Below, in pieces: positions 16,401 to 25,605 of a DNA stretch of 64,000 nt. Each line of letters starts with the position of its first letter. Within the stretch, counting starts at the first letter, position 1. Source of the DNA: Methylobacterium nodulans ORS 2060 (GTDB lineage: Bacteria > Pseudomonadota > Alphaproteobacteria > Rhizobiales > Beijerinckiaceae); assembly GCF_000022085.1 (NCBI RefSeq), contig NC_011887.1, positions 248,001 to 312,000 of the forward strand. The letters are read 5' to 3'. The position numbers and the translations under genes were made by a program. Under the pieces are notes generated by a model. It searched no databases and was not told the origin of the DNA. It saw only the letters and a program-made list of their open reading frames with translations.

Positions 16401-18290
16401 TCAGTTGGCCGCCACGTACTCGCCGGTATTCGGGTCGTCGTAGGGACCCTTGCCGTCGAGGGAGAACACGGTCACGCCACCGCCCATCTGGGTGTAGTTG
16501 GCGAGCTTCTTGAAGGCGCCGACCGCGCCGAGGCCGGCGGTCGGATCCTGCAGGTCGAAGACGAGGCCGACGCCCGGCCAACCGCCGACGCCGTAGTAGA
16601 TCGCCACGTACTGGGTGCCCTTGTGGGTGTAGGTAACGGGATAGCCGATCGCGCCCGAGGGCAGCTTCGCCTTCCAGAGCAGTTCACCCGTGTCGGAGTG
16701 GCGCGCCTTGATGAAGCCGTCCAGGGTTCCGTAGAAGACCACGTTGCCGGCGGTGGCGAGCGTTCCGCCCCAGACCGCGAAACGCTCCATCTTCTCCCAT
16801 TTGAACTTGCCGGTGATGGCGTCGTAGGCCTTGATCTGGCCGAGGCCCTCGGCGTTCTGGCGGTCGCCCTTCGGGCCCGGATACATGTTGAGCGTCGCGC
16901 CGACGAAGAACTGCCCGGCGCGGTAGGGCAGCATGAAGGGCTCCCAATCCATGCAGATGTGGTTGATGCCCATGTAGAAGAGCTTGCGCTCCGGATCATA
17001 GGAATCGTGGCCCTGGTTGTGATAGCCCATCGCGGAGGGACAGATGTCCTTGGCGAGATGGTCCATCCGGGTGCCGTATTCCGGATCGCGCACCGGCAGG
17101 CCCGACTTGAGGTCGACGGTCTTGAAGACGTTGACGGTGTCGTCGATCTTGTGGGCGGAGATCAGGTCGCCGTTGGTGCGGTCGAGGGTGTAGACGATGC
17201 CGTTGCGGTCCGGATGCGTCAGCAGCTTGCGCTCCTTGCCGCTCCGGTCCTTCTGGGTCGAGAGCATCATCACGTTGACGCCCGCGTAATCCCACTCGTC
17301 GTGCGGCGTCTTCTGGTAGCCGAACTTGGCCTCGCCGGTATCGACGTCGCGGGCGAAGATGGTCATCGTCCACTTGTTGTCGCCCGGACGCATGGTCTCG
17401 TTCCAGGGCGCCGGGTTGCCGGTGCCGAAATAGATCAGGTTGGTGCCGGGGTCATAGGCGTACCAGCCCCAGTTGGTGCCGCCGCCGATCTTCCAGGCGT
17501 CGCCCTCCCAGGTCGAGGTGCCGAGCCCCTTCTGGCCGTAATGGGCGTTGTGGATGTTGAAGTCCTTGGCCAGCAGCAGGTCGGAATCCGGACCCGTGGC
17601 GTAGGCGCGCCACTTCTGCTCGCCCGTGCGGACGTCGTAGGCGGTGAGATAGCCGCGCACGCCGAGTTCGGCGCCCGAGGAGCCGATGATCACCTTGTCC
17701 TTGACCACATAGGGGGCGATGGTGAGCGTCGAGCCGACCCGGATATCGGAATTCTCGATCTTCCAGACGGTCTCGCCCGTCTGGGCGTTGAGGGCCACGA
17801 CGTGGCCGTCGAGCAGCGTCTTGAGGATCAGGGACGGGGTCTTGCCGTCGCCCGGCCAATAGGCGAGGCCGCGGTTGACGAGGTCGCAGCAGGCCACCGA
17901 GCGCGCCGCCGGGTTCTGCTTGGGCTTGTCCTGCCACAGGATCTTGCCCGGATCGTCCAGGCCGAGCGCGAAGGTGTTGTTCGGGAACGAGGTGTGCACG
18001 TACATCGTGCCGTCGACGACGAGCGGCGCGCCTTCGTGGCCGTTCAGCAGTCCGGTCGAGAACTGCCACGACACCTTCAGGTTCTTGACGTTCTCGGCGT
18101 TGATCTGCTTCAGCTTGCTGTAGTTGTCGGAGTCGTAGTTCTTCCCGGGCATCACCCAGTTTCCGTCGCTCTTCGACAGCTCGACGAGCTTGTCGTTCGC
18201 GAGCGCCGAAGGGCCGGCGAGCGGCAGCAGCGCCGCCAGGGCAGCCACTGACACCCCCGTCCGACAACGAACCACAATCTTACCCAGCAT
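16401..18290 (-). CDS. mxaF: MxaF, calcium-dependent PQQ methanol dehydrogenase large subunit
   Basis: 629 residues. A 31-residue signal peptide ends ALA-NDKL. In mature numbering the vicinal disulfide is Cys103-Cys104 (VACCDL). The metal ligands are Glu177 (GAELGV) and Asn261 (GTGNPAPWN), and the catalytic base is Asp303 (HDEWDYAG). The residue two after that Asp is Ala, not the extra Asp that marks lanthanide-dependent XoxF, so this is the calcium enzyme. The propeller tryptophan-docking repeats run to the end. It oxidises methanol to formaldehyde in the periplasm. ATG 18290 follows GGGAGA. First gene of the operon, with an AT-rich leader upstream. Confidence 0.98.
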   Translation of the reverse strand: MLGKIVVRCRTGVSVAALAALLPLAGPSALANDKLVELSKSDGNWVMPGKNYDSDNYSKLKQINAENVKNLKVSWQFSTGLLNGHEGAPLVVDGTMYVHTSFPNNTFALGLDDPGKILWQDKPKQNPAARSVACCDLVNRGLAYWPGDGKTPSLILKTLLDGHVVALNAQTGETVWKIENSDIRVGSTLTIAPYVVKDKVIIGSSGAELGVRGYLTAYDVRTGEQKWRAYATGPDSDLLLAKDFNIHNAHYGQKGLGTSTWEGDAWKIGGGTNWGWYAYDPGTNLIYFGTGNPAPWNETMRPGDNKWTMTIFARDVDTGEAKFGYQKTPHDEWDYAGVNVMMLSTQKDRSGKERKLLTHPDRNGIVYTLDRTNGDLISAHKIDDTVNVFKTVDLKSGLPVRDPEYGTRMDHLAKDICPSAMGYHNQGHDSYDPERKLFYMGINHICMDWEPFMLPYRAGQFFVGATLNMYPGPKGDRQNAEGLGQIKAYDAITGKFKWEKMERFAVWGGTLATAGNVVFYGTLDGFIKARHSDTGELLWKAKLPSGAIGYPVTYTHKGTQYVAIYYGVGGWPGVGLVFDLQDPTAGLGAVGAFKKLANYTQMGGGVTVFSLDGKGPYDDPNTGEYVAAN

Positions 18291-18450
18291 GTGCGTCTCC
18301 CATCTGCATATCCCCGCCCACACAGCCGCGGAGCAGTTTCTGTTCACGCATCGAGAAGCATTGGAACCGTGATGTTTGTGTATTTTCCTAATGATTTTTA
18401 TTATATGTGCTTCATAAGATTTAAAAATCACTTATTAATGCTCAAGATGC
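18291..18450 (-). promoter_or_regulatory. Leader and candidate promoter of the mxa operon
   Basis: The stretch 18365-18440 is far more AT-rich than its surroundings. On the minus strand it holds TATAAT (18400-18405), about 110 bases before the mxaF start, but no good -35 hexamer at 17 bases. I could not place the reported mxaF -35/-10 elements with confidence. Confidence 0.4.
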
Positions 18451-18847
18451 TCTCGTTCATACGTCACCTGGCAGTGGGTGTCTGTAGGACAATTTCAATT
18501 TCATGCTGGGATAATTTGGCAATTTATCGCACGCGCACCTTCATAGGATCCGGATCAGCGTCTCGACGCTGGCGAACAGACCGCAATGCGTGCCCTTGCG
18601 TCGAAAGTACTGCCGGATTAGAGAACAAACACACCAAGCATTTGCAGCGGTTCGCGGACAGAGTCGGCGCCGAGTTCGTTGCGGTGCTCTATGAGGGCAA
18701 CGTGCCGATAGGACAGTTTCCGGCTGTCGCTGCGCACATTCTCGAAGGGCAGCGCTTGGACTTTTGCAAGGTTGGCCAGCTGGTATGCAGCGGAGCTTCC
18801 GAGGTCTGTCGAGCAACAGCCTTCTGGCGGGTCAAGGCCGACCGCCC

Positions 18848-19010
18848 GTCTGGACGCCTCGCGAGATCCTGAGCGCGGTCTTTTACGTCCTGCGAGGCGG
18901 GATCGCTTGGCGGCTGACCCCCAAGGATCTGCCGCCGCGCTAAACGGCTTATGGCGCCTTCAGCCGCCGGCACGACGACGGCTTGTTTGGCCGGCTTTCC
19001 CAGTGACGGT
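18848..19010 (+). pseudogene. IS5-family transposase remnant (N-terminal part)
   Basis: The plus strand reads WTPREILSAVFYVLRGGIAWRLTPKDLPPR, then a stop, then TAYGAFSRRHDDGLFGRL. This is the conserved N-terminal block of IS5-type transposases, normally ending PPW-Q-T-VY. A premature stop and the lack of the DDE domain make it a relic. The rest of the gap between the mxa promoter and 19121 (18450-18848) shows no gene that I can support. Confidence 0.6.
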
Positions 19011-19120
19011 GTTCCCAAAGTTGCTTCTCAGAAGCAACATCCTCAACCTCTTGTCCTCTGTCGGTCTCGTTCCATGCTTGCGTGAATAGACCTTGTTGCG
19101 ATTGAGACCGGTGTTCAGCC

Positions 19121-20188
19121 TCACCCACGGTTCTCAAGGTAACCGCGTCCGGGTAGGAGCCCATTGCGGGTCAGGGACTCCATAACCGTTTTCAGGGTCG
19201 AGTGCGGAAGATGACCGCCGGCATAGAGCCTCGGCGGCGGTGCTTCGAGCGCGTCACGGCCATAGGCCATGATATGAGCAAGAGCCTTGTTCGCGTTCGT
19301 GAATGCATTGCCCTGCCGCACCTCGACGACGGCCGCAAAAGCGTCGGCAACCGCTGCCGAAATGGCCGCCGAGCACCGTTCAGCTTCTGCAATGCGCCCG
19401 TGCTGGAGATGTTCGAGCACTGTCGCGAGCTGGGCCGGGAAGGCGTTGGCACTGCTGAGCAGGAAGCCGTCATACACGCCACCATGTGCTTTGCTCCATT
19501 GAGCATAGTCGCCCTCGGCGCCGCGCAGGAGCGTCACTCCTGCGGGCATTCGGCCTGACAGCGCCACTTCATCCCTGCCGCTGCTGTCCTTGAACAGGAG
19601 CAGATTCGGAAAGCGCTCCGCCAGCCCAGCAACCAGTTCCGGTGTCATCGTGTTCCCAGTCACCTGCGGCAGCTGGTAAAGAGCGATTGGCAGCCCAAGC
19701 TCAAACACAGGCGCAAGCGCCGCGCCGATGGCGTCTTGCGAGAGAGGCGTGTCGGTGGTCGGTGCTGCGATCGTGAGCCCGCGGACGTGACTCGCCGCGA
19801 AGGCATCGGCGACCGAATGTGTTCCAGCGCGTCGGCAAAGGTAATGCAGGACTTTGTCGATCAGCGCATGCATGGCATCGGTCGTCGGGCGAAGGACACC
19901 GACGAGAAGATCCAGGCCATGTTGCACAGCAAAGGGGATTGCCACCTCCAGCGCCGTGAGAGCTTCGGCATCATCCATTTCCCATGCATCACCGGTCGAG
20001 CCAGGGACGAGATAGCCCTTCACGTGAGGTGCCATGAAGGCCAGATGCGCGAGCTGGCGGTCGCGGTCGATGCGGCCTGCCTCATCATAGAACACCAGAG
20101 TCGGCGACCAGAGCATCGGAACGCCAGCCGGGAATAGCAGGCGCGCAAGCTTCGTGCGGTCGGTTGGAAAATTGTGGTCTGCAGGCAT
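19121..20188 (-). CDS. Dihydrodipicolinate synthase / N-acetylneuraminate lyase family protein
   Basis: 355 residues of the class I aldolase TIM barrel. The family glycine motif is present as VPGSTGDAWEM, the active-site tyrosine region as LPIALYQLPQ near residue 180, and the Schiff-base lysine as LLLFKDSSGRD near 210. About 60 residues longer than DapA, with an extended N-terminus and a C-terminal tail, so it is more likely a catabolic dehydratase or lyase for a sugar acid or keto acid than lysine biosynthesis. The neighbour is a fragment of an enolase-superfamily dehydratase, a common partner. Exact substrate unknown. Confidence 0.8.
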   Translation of the reverse strand: MPADHNFPTDRTKLARLLFPAGVPMLWSPTLVFYDEAGRIDRDRQLAHLAFMAPHVKGYLVPGSTGDAWEMDDAEALTALEVAIPFAVQHGLDLLVGVLRPTTDAMHALIDKVLHYLCRRAGTHSVADAFAASHVRGLTIAAPTTDTPLSQDAIGAALAPVFELGLPIALYQLPQVTGNTMTPELVAGLAERFPNLLLFKDSSGRDEVALSGRMPAGVTLLRGAEGDYAQWSKAHGGVYDGFLLSSANAFPAQLATVLEHLQHGRIAEAERCSAAISAAVADAFAAVVEVRQGNAFTNANKALAHIMAYGRDALEAPPPRLYAGGHLPHSTLKTVMESLTRNGLLPGRGYLENRG

Positions 20189-20258
20189 GGTTGCCGTATC
20201 CTTGCTGATCCCGCCAGTGTTACTCGATGTGTAGAGGACGAGGGGTCTGTCGCCAATC

Positions 20259-20690
20259 TCAGGCTTCCGTCGTGCGCAGGATCGCGTCCGGCCGGGTCAG
20301 GATGTCAGCAGCCAGAGAGAGGCCGAGACCGTGCCCCTCGGGCGGGCGGATGAAGCCATTCTCGAGCGGGGGCAACTGATCCACGCATCCGTGATACCAA
20401 CCGTAGTAGAAGCCCCGAGTGATCTCCTGCTCGACGACGTTCGGACAGGCCATCGCGAGATGGGTCGAGACCGCTAGCGTCACCGGGCCCGAGCAGTCGT
20501 GGAACGCCACCGGCTTGGCAAAGGCTTCGGCGACGGTGGCGACCTTCTTGGCGAAGGTCGGTCCACCGTCCCAGGTCACATCGATAATCGGTGTGCCGAT
20601 CCGCCCGACCTGGATGAGTTCCCGCAACTGGCCGAGGTCAAGCAGGTGGCGAATCAGGCCGATCGGTCCCGGTGCCGGGACTACCTCCGG
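20259..20690 (-). pseudogene. Mandelate racemase/muconate lactonizing enzyme family, C-terminal fragment
   Basis: Only the last third of an enolase-superfamily barrel remains. It includes VGRIGTPIIDVTWDGGPTFAKKVATVAEAF, FHDCSGPVTLAVSTHLAMACPN and a C-terminal PPEGHGLGL element typical of the family's end. The N-terminal capping domain and the lysine and metal-ligand strands are gone. Translation could start only within unrelated sequence near 20765. It is probably a deletion product at the edge of the catabolic island, so the reaction that went with the aldolase gene may be lost. Confidence 0.65.
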
Positions 20691-20746
20691 TGCCGGGCAT
20701 TTCGGGGGTAGTTGACACGAGGCTGCTGCGGCTCTAGCGATATCAC

Positions 20747-20760
20747 ACCGATATATCGGT
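20747..20760. promoter_or_regulatory. Perfect 14-bp palindrome, probable GntR operator
   Basis: ACCGATATATCGGT is fully palindromic. It lies about 190 bases upstream of the ABC substrate-binding gene and just beside the truncated dehydratase. A near-identical site occurs at 24163 beside the GntR gene. Confidence 0.6.
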
Positions 20761-20947
20761 CGCATAGCGGATGGTGCCCAGGCGAATCCATCCGGGAGCA
20801 GCAGAACGGGCCCTCAAGGCTCGACACGAGCTGGAGCGGCCGAGGTTCGACAACGGATGTCCTGACCGGGGCTGGAATGAAGCGGAAGGCAATCCGCACC
20901 AGCCGACAACCCGGGATCCACGACAAGACAGTCTGCAGGAGGAAACC

Positions 20948-22168
20948 ATGACCAGACGCCATCTCTGCGCCACGCTCGCGTTGCTGGGGCTGAGCCTGCC
21001 GCTCGCCGGCACGGCCGAGGCCCAGATCTCCGACGACACCGTCAAGATCGGTCTGATCACCGACATGTCCGGCATGTACGCGGATGCCGACGGCCCCGGC
21101 GGAGCCGAGGCGATCCGTATGGCGATCGCGGATTTCGGCGGCACCGTCGCCGGCAAGAAGATCGAGTTCGTCGTCGCCGACCACCAGAACAAGGCGGATA
21201 TCGGCTCGGCCAAGGTCCGGGAATGGATCGACCGCGACGGTGTCGACATGGTGCTCGCAGGGCCGAATTCCTCGGTTGGGCTCGCGGTCGCCAAAATCGC
21301 CGCTGACCGCAAGAAGCCTTTCATCGCCATCGGCTCGACCTCCTCGCGGCTGACCAACGAGGAGTGCTCACCCTTCACCATTCACTACGCCTACGACACG
21401 GTTTCCCTGTCCAAAGGGACCGGTTCGGCGATCGTCGCCGCGGGAGGCAAGAACTGGTACTTCCTGACGGCAGATTACGTCTTCGGCCTGTCGATCGAGA
21501 AGGACACCCGCGACGTCATCACGGCCAAGGGTGCCACGGTCGCCGGCTCGATCAAGCACCCGCTCGGCAGTTCCGACTTCTCATCCTTCCTCCTGCAGGC
21601 GCAGGGCTCGGGCGCGGACACGCTGGCGCTCGCCAATGCCGGCGCCGACACAATCAACTCGATCAAGGCCGCGCACGAGTTCGGCATCTCGGATACGATG
21701 AAGATCGTCGCGATGAACATGTACCTGACCGACGTGCATTCGCTCGGTCTGCCGGTCGCCAAGAACCTGTTCATGACAGATGGCTGGTACTGGGACCTCA
21801 ACGACGAAAGCCGTGCCTGGGCCAAGAAGTACTTCGCCAAGCTGGGCCGCATGCCGACGCTGCTGCACGCGGCCGACTATTCGGCGGTGACCACCTACCT
21901 CGATGCGGTCAAGGCCACCGGCACCGATGCGGGCGAGGCCGTGATGAAGCAGATCAAGGCGACGCCGATCAACGACTTCTTCGCCAAGGGCGGCCATGTG
22001 CGGCCCGACGGCCGGATGATCCACGACATGTACCTCGTCCAGGTCAAGACTCCCGAAGAGTCAAAGTATCCGTGGGACTATTACAAGCTCGTCAAGGTCA
22101 TTCCCGGTGAGGAGGCCGCCACCTCCAAGGCCGAGTCGCGCTGCGCCCTCTGGACCGCCGAGAACTGA
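20948..22168 (+). CDS. ABC transporter periplasmic substrate-binding protein (branched-chain amino acid/acid type)
   Basis: 406 residues, LivK-type Peripla_BP_6 fold. ATG 20948 follows CAGGAGGAAACC. Signal peptide HLCATLALLGLSLPLAGTAEA. Then DDTVKIGLITDMSGMYADADGPGGAEAIRMAIADFGG, a motif typical of binding proteins for aromatic or short organic acids, and VDMVLAGPNSSVGLAVAKIAADRKKPFIAIGS. A matching importer (two ATPases, two permeases) lies 6 kb downstream on the same strand, which suggests one transport system whose genes flank the catabolic enzymes. Confidence 0.9.
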   Translation: MTRRHLCATLALLGLSLPLAGTAEAQISDDTVKIGLITDMSGMYADADGPGGAEAIRMAIADFGGTVAGKKIEFVVADHQNKADIGSAKVREWIDRDGVDMVLAGPNSSVGLAVAKIAADRKKPFIAIGSTSSRLTNEECSPFTIHYAYDTVSLSKGTGSAIVAAGGKNWYFLTADYVFGLSIEKDTRDVITAKGATVAGSIKHPLGSSDFSSFLLQAQGSGADTLALANAGADTINSIKAAHEFGISDTMKIVAMNMYLTDVHSLGLPVAKNLFMTDGWYWDLNDESRAWAKKYFAKLGRMPTLLHAADYSAVTTYLDAVKATGTDAGEAVMKQIKATPINDFFAKGGHVRPDGRMIHDMYLVQVKTPEESKYPWDYYKLVKVIPGEEAATSKAESRCALWTAEN

Positions 22169-22204
22169 CGCCGCGCCGGCGCAGTCCCTCTCAGGAGATA
22201 CGGC

Positions 22205-23356
22205 ATGTTCAACGACCTCACGGACGACGAGAGCGCCCTCAAGCGCGCGGTCGAGGCCTTTGCCCAGGGGCAACTCAAGGCCCGGATCGCGCCTTTCGTG
22301 GAGCAGCACGAGTTCCCGTCCGATCTCGTGCGCGCCTTCGCGGGGCTGGGCTTCATGGGAACGGCCTATGACCCGGACTACGAGGGGGGTGGCCTTGGCA
22401 CCCGGGGCGCCGCGATCGTCGCGGAAACTCTCGCTGAAGTAGAGCCTGGCTTCGCTGCGATCTATCTGTGCAACTCCGCGCCGATGAGCGTCATCGCCCG
22501 TTTCGGCTCGGATGCGCTGAAGCGGGAATGGCTCGCGCCGCTCTGCCGCGGGGATTGCATCGCGTCCTTCGGCGTTAGCGAACCGCATGGCGGCTCCGAC
22601 GTGGCGAGCACCCGCACGCGCGCGGTGCGCGACGGCGACGATTGGATCCTGACCGGTTCGAAGGTCTTCTCGACCAATGCCGGCACCGACCTGCATGGGC
22701 TCTCGGCGGTCGTCGCCGTGACCGACCCGGACAAGGGGGCCAAGGGCCTGTCCACCTTCGTCGTGCCGGTGGGCACGCCGGGCTTCCGGGTCGGCAAGGC
22801 CGGACGAAAGGTCGGCTGGCGCATCGCTCCTTCGGTCGAGCTGTTCTTCGACGAATGCCGCATCCCCGGCCGCCTGATGGTCGGTGCCCAGGGCGAGGGA
22901 CTTCGCCAGATCCTCACGACGCTGAGCCTCGGCCGCATCCTGGTCGCAGCTGCCGCCCTTGGCCTCTCCCGGAAGGCCCTCGGCCTTGCGGCGCGCTACG
23001 GCCGCGATCGCAGGGTCGGCGGCCGGCCGATCTTCGAGAACCAGGGCCTGACCTTTCCCCTGGCCGATGCGATGACGCAGATCCATGCCGCCGAGCTGAT
23101 GGTCCGCAACGCCGCCTGCCTGGCCGATGCGGGCCGCCCCTTCCGCCTCGAAACCTCCATGACCAAGCTCTTCGCGAGCGAGATGGCGGGCGAGATTGTC
23201 GATCTCGCCGTGCAGGTGCATGGCGGCTACGGCATCTTCGAGGATTACGAGGTCTCGGGGCTGATGGGCGAGGCCAAGGTCCTTCAGATCGTCGAGGGCA
23301 CCAGCGAGGTCCAGCGCCTCGTCATCGCCCGCGAGCTTCTCCAGCACGTCGGCTGA
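22205..23356 (+). CDS. Acyl-CoA dehydrogenase family protein
   Basis: 383 residues, normal length. N-terminal helical domain, then the FAD/substrate region CIASFGVSEPHGGSDVASTRTRAVRDGDDWILTGSKVFSTNAGTD. The C-terminal helical domain ends IVEGTSEVQRLVIARELL, with the Glu at the expected catalytic-base position. It would oxidise an acyl-CoA to the enoyl-CoA and pass electrons to ETF. It starts 36 bases after the substrate-binding protein, after CAGGAGATACGGC, so the two are probably co-transcribed. The downstream enoyl-CoA hydratase and CoA-transferase fit one beta-oxidation-like path. Confidence 0.9.
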   Translation: MFNDLTDDESALKRAVEAFAQGQLKARIAPFVEQHEFPSDLVRAFAGLGFMGTAYDPDYEGGGLGTRGAAIVAETLAEVEPGFAAIYLCNSAPMSVIARFGSDALKREWLAPLCRGDCIASFGVSEPHGGSDVASTRTRAVRDGDDWILTGSKVFSTNAGTDLHGLSAVVAVTDPDKGAKGLSTFVVPVGTPGFRVGKAGRKVGWRIAPSVELFFDECRIPGRLMVGAQGEGLRQILTTLSLGRILVAAAALGLSRKALGLAARYGRDRRVGGRPIFENQGLTFPLADAMTQIHAAELMVRNAACLADAGRPFRLETSMTKLFASEMAGEIVDLAVQVHGGYGIFEDYEVSGLMGEAKVLQIVEGTSEVQRLVIARELLQHVG

Positions 23357-23384
23357 GGCTTGTCCCGTGCCGCAGGTGCAGACT

Positions 23385-24059
23385 TCACGACCGCGCATAG
23401 GCCGCGCGTCGCTCGATGGCGTTGCGCGTCAGCGTCTCCAGGAAGTCGAGGAAGGCGGCCGCGTGGCGGGAGGCCTCGTCGGCATTGCCGCCCGCAACCG
23501 CCTCAAGGGTCGCGCCGTGGAAGCGCGCGGCCTGCTCAAAAAGGCCCTGTCCCTCGAATTGCGAGTACCAGAAGCGCCGCGACTGGCCGTGCACCACGGC
23601 GATGGTGCTCGCCAGCATCTCGTTGTGCGAGACGCGGGAGAGCGCGTGATGAACGGCGCGGTTCAGTCGTAGGAAGGCGGTTCGGTCATTGGCCGCAGCG
23701 GCGTCCTGGAGGTCGCGGGCCAGCGCCCGCAGGTGCTCGCGCTCGGGCGCGCTCGCACGCTCGGCGCCGAGCCGTACCATCAGGTCCTCGAGCGAGCGGC
23801 GCACCTCGAGGAGATCGAGCTGCCGCATGACGTCGATGGGCGCCACCAGGATGCCGCGGCTTGCGTGAATCTCGACGTAACCTTCGAGCTTTAGCCGCTG
23901 CAGCGCCTCCCGCAGCGGCGTGCGGCCGCATCCGAGCTGCTCGCTCAGGCGCTTCTCCGAGATCATCTGCCCGGGAGCGAGCTCACGTGTGACGATCATC
24001 TCCTCGATTCGGCAATAGGCCGCATCGGCCTGGGAAATCGAGGGGGTCTTGTTCAGCAT
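23385..24059 (-). CDS. GntR-family (FadR/FCD subfamily) transcriptional regulator
   Basis: 224 residues. The winged helix-turn-helix is RIEEMIVTRELAPGQMISEKRLSEQLGCGRTPLREALQRLKLEGYVEI. The all-helical FCD effector domain follows, with metal-site residues plausible in LNRAVHHALSRVSHN and ARFHGATLEAV. ATG 24059 is preferred over upstream in-frame starts because it begins just before the HTH. Transcribed against the catabolic genes and flanked on both sides by genes with near-identical palindromes, so it probably represses them until an acid or acyl-CoA binds. Confidence 0.88.
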   Translation of the reverse strand: MLNKTPSISQADAAYCRIEEMIVTRELAPGQMISEKRLSEQLGCGRTPLREALQRLKLEGYVEIHASRGILVAPIDVMRQLDLLEVRRSLEDLMVRLGAERASAPEREHLRALARDLQDAAAANDRTAFLRLNRAVHHALSRVSHNEMLASTIAVVHGQSRRFWYSQFEGQGLFEQAARFHGATLEAVAGGNADEASRHAAAFLDFLETLTRNAIERRAAYARS

Positions 24060-24162
24060 CGGGGACCTCGACGCAGCTCGGTCTGGGATCTCGTAGACGA
24101 GCGAAACTTGAATGCCAACACAACGCGGTTGACAGCGGCCGGGGCCATCAGTACCGGTACAC

Positions 24163-24178
24163 CACCGATATACCGGTG
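24163..24178. promoter_or_regulatory. Near-palindromic GntR operator between regulator and FAD oxidoreductase
   Basis: CACCGATATACCGGTG is a palindrome apart from one mismatched pair and shares the ACCGATATA core with 20747. It ends 26 bases before the oxidoreductase start and lies 104 bases before the GntR start, so it could control both divergent genes. A perfect decamer palindrome GTACCGGTAC sits at 24151-24160. Confidence 0.6.
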
Positions 24179-24204
24179 TCATAACGGTTGTCGAGGAGGA
24201 ACGC

Positions 24205-25530
24205 ATGGACCGTCGAGACCGGATGCGGCTGCAGTCGGACGTCCTGATCGTCGGTGGCGGGGCCGCGGGTGTCGCCGCCGCCGTCACGGCAGCGCGCCAG
24301 GGCCTCAAGGTGACGCTCGTCGAGCGCTACGGCTTCTGCGGCGGCGGCGCGGTGGCGGGCCTTTCGGGCACGGTCTGCGGCCTCTACGCGGCGACCGATG
24401 ATCGCCAGGCGCCACCCGAGCAGGTGGTGTTCGGCTTCGCCGACGAGTTCTGCCGCCGTCTGGACGGTCTCGGGGGGCTCAGTGCACCGATGCCCTACGG
24501 CAAGACCTATACCCGCGTGCACGATCCGCTGATCTGGCGCGAGACGGCCGACAGCTTCCTGCGCGAGGCGGGGATCGAGGTGATCTTCCACGCCGTCGCC
24601 GTCGGCGCCCTGTGCGAGGGCGATCGCGTCGAAGGGCTCGAGATCTGGACGAAGGAAGGCCCCATCGATGCCCGCGCGAGCGTCGTGGTTGATGCGAGCG
24701 GCGATGCCGACGTGGTCGCCCTTGCCGGGCTTCCCTCCTTCATCGGCGACAACGGCACCGTCCAGAACCCGACCATGATCTTCCGCCTGATGGGCGTCGA
24801 CGTCGACCGCTTCAAGGCGGAATACGGCGAGGACACCATCATGCCGGAGCGGATCTCCGAGCTGATCCGCCGCAAGGACAATCTCGGCGAGTACCATCTG
24901 CCGCGCGCCAAGATCTGGCTGTTCCCGACGACGCGGCCCGGCGAGCTTCTGTGCAACTGCACGCGCGTGCTTGGGCCGGACGGGCGGGAGCTGAATACGC
25001 TGCGCTGGCTCGACTTCACCGACGCGGAGTTCGAGGGCCGGCGCCAGATGCGCGAATACGCCCGCTTCTTCCGCGACAACCTCGTCGGCTGCGAGAGCGC
25101 CTTCGTCAACGACACCGGCGTGCAGGTCGGCGTCCGCCAGACCCGGCAGATGTCGGGCAGGTCCCGCCTGATGAACGCCGATGTCGTCTCGGGCGCGAAG
25201 AGTCCCGAGGGCATTGCCCGCTCGCCCTGGCCGATCGAGCTGCATGCCGGCCAGAAGCCCCGCGTCGAGTGGCTGCTCAACGACTACTACGAGGTGCCCT
25301 TCGGCTGCTTCGTGCCGGAACGTGGCGAGGGCTTGCTGGCGGCGGGCCGCTGCCTCTCCGCCGAGCACGAGGCCGTCGCCTCGGCGCGGGTCACCGCGCA
25401 GTGCTTCGCCTACGGCCATGCCGTCGGGCATGCCGCAGCGATCGCGGTCAAGGACAAGGTCTCGACCCGGTCGATCTCGGGAGCCGACCTGCGCGCGCTG
25501 CTCAACCGGGACGGGGCCGCGCTCGACTGA
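24205..25530 (+). CDS. FAD-dependent oxidoreductase
   Basis: 441 residues. A canonical dinucleotide motif DVLIVGGGAAGVAAAVTAARQG opens the chain, followed by VTLVERYGFCGGGAVAGLSGTVCGLY. The C-terminal FAD contact is GLLAAGRCLSAEHEAVASARVTAQCFAYGHAVGHAAA. This is the FAD_oxidored (PF12831) type. A redox step on the transported compound before or after CoA activation is inferred; the substrate is unknown. ATG 24205 follows a strong GAGGAGG. It heads the enzyme cluster downstream of the operator. Confidence 0.85.
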   Translation: MDRRDRMRLQSDVLIVGGGAAGVAAAVTAARQGLKVTLVERYGFCGGGAVAGLSGTVCGLYAATDDRQAPPEQVVFGFADEFCRRLDGLGGLSAPMPYGKTYTRVHDPLIWRETADSFLREAGIEVIFHAVAVGALCEGDRVEGLEIWTKEGPIDARASVVVDASGDADVVALAGLPSFIGDNGTVQNPTMIFRLMGVDVDRFKAEYGEDTIMPERISELIRRKDNLGEYHLPRAKIWLFPTTRPGELLCNCTRVLGPDGRELNTLRWLDFTDAEFEGRRQMREYARFFRDNLVGCESAFVNDTGVQVGVRQTRQMSGRSRLMNADVVSGAKSPEGIARSPWPIELHAGQKPRVEWLLNDYYEVPFGCFVPERGEGLLAAGRCLSAEHEAVASARVTAQCFAYGHAVGHAAAIAVKDKVSTRSISGADLRALLNRDGAALD

Positions 25531-25605
25531 GCGCGCGGCATTCGCCTGCGGATTCGAGGGTGGAACGGGGCCCTGCAGGACGCGGCGCTTAAAGAGGATT
25601 GGACC

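Noticed and set aside
16401..18290. Could the methanol dehydrogenase be a lanthanide-dependent XoxF, given lanM nearby?
   Set aside because: The residue two after catalytic Asp303 is Ala, not Asp; it is followed by mxaJ, mxaG, mxaI and the calcium-insertion genes, which fits MxaF only.
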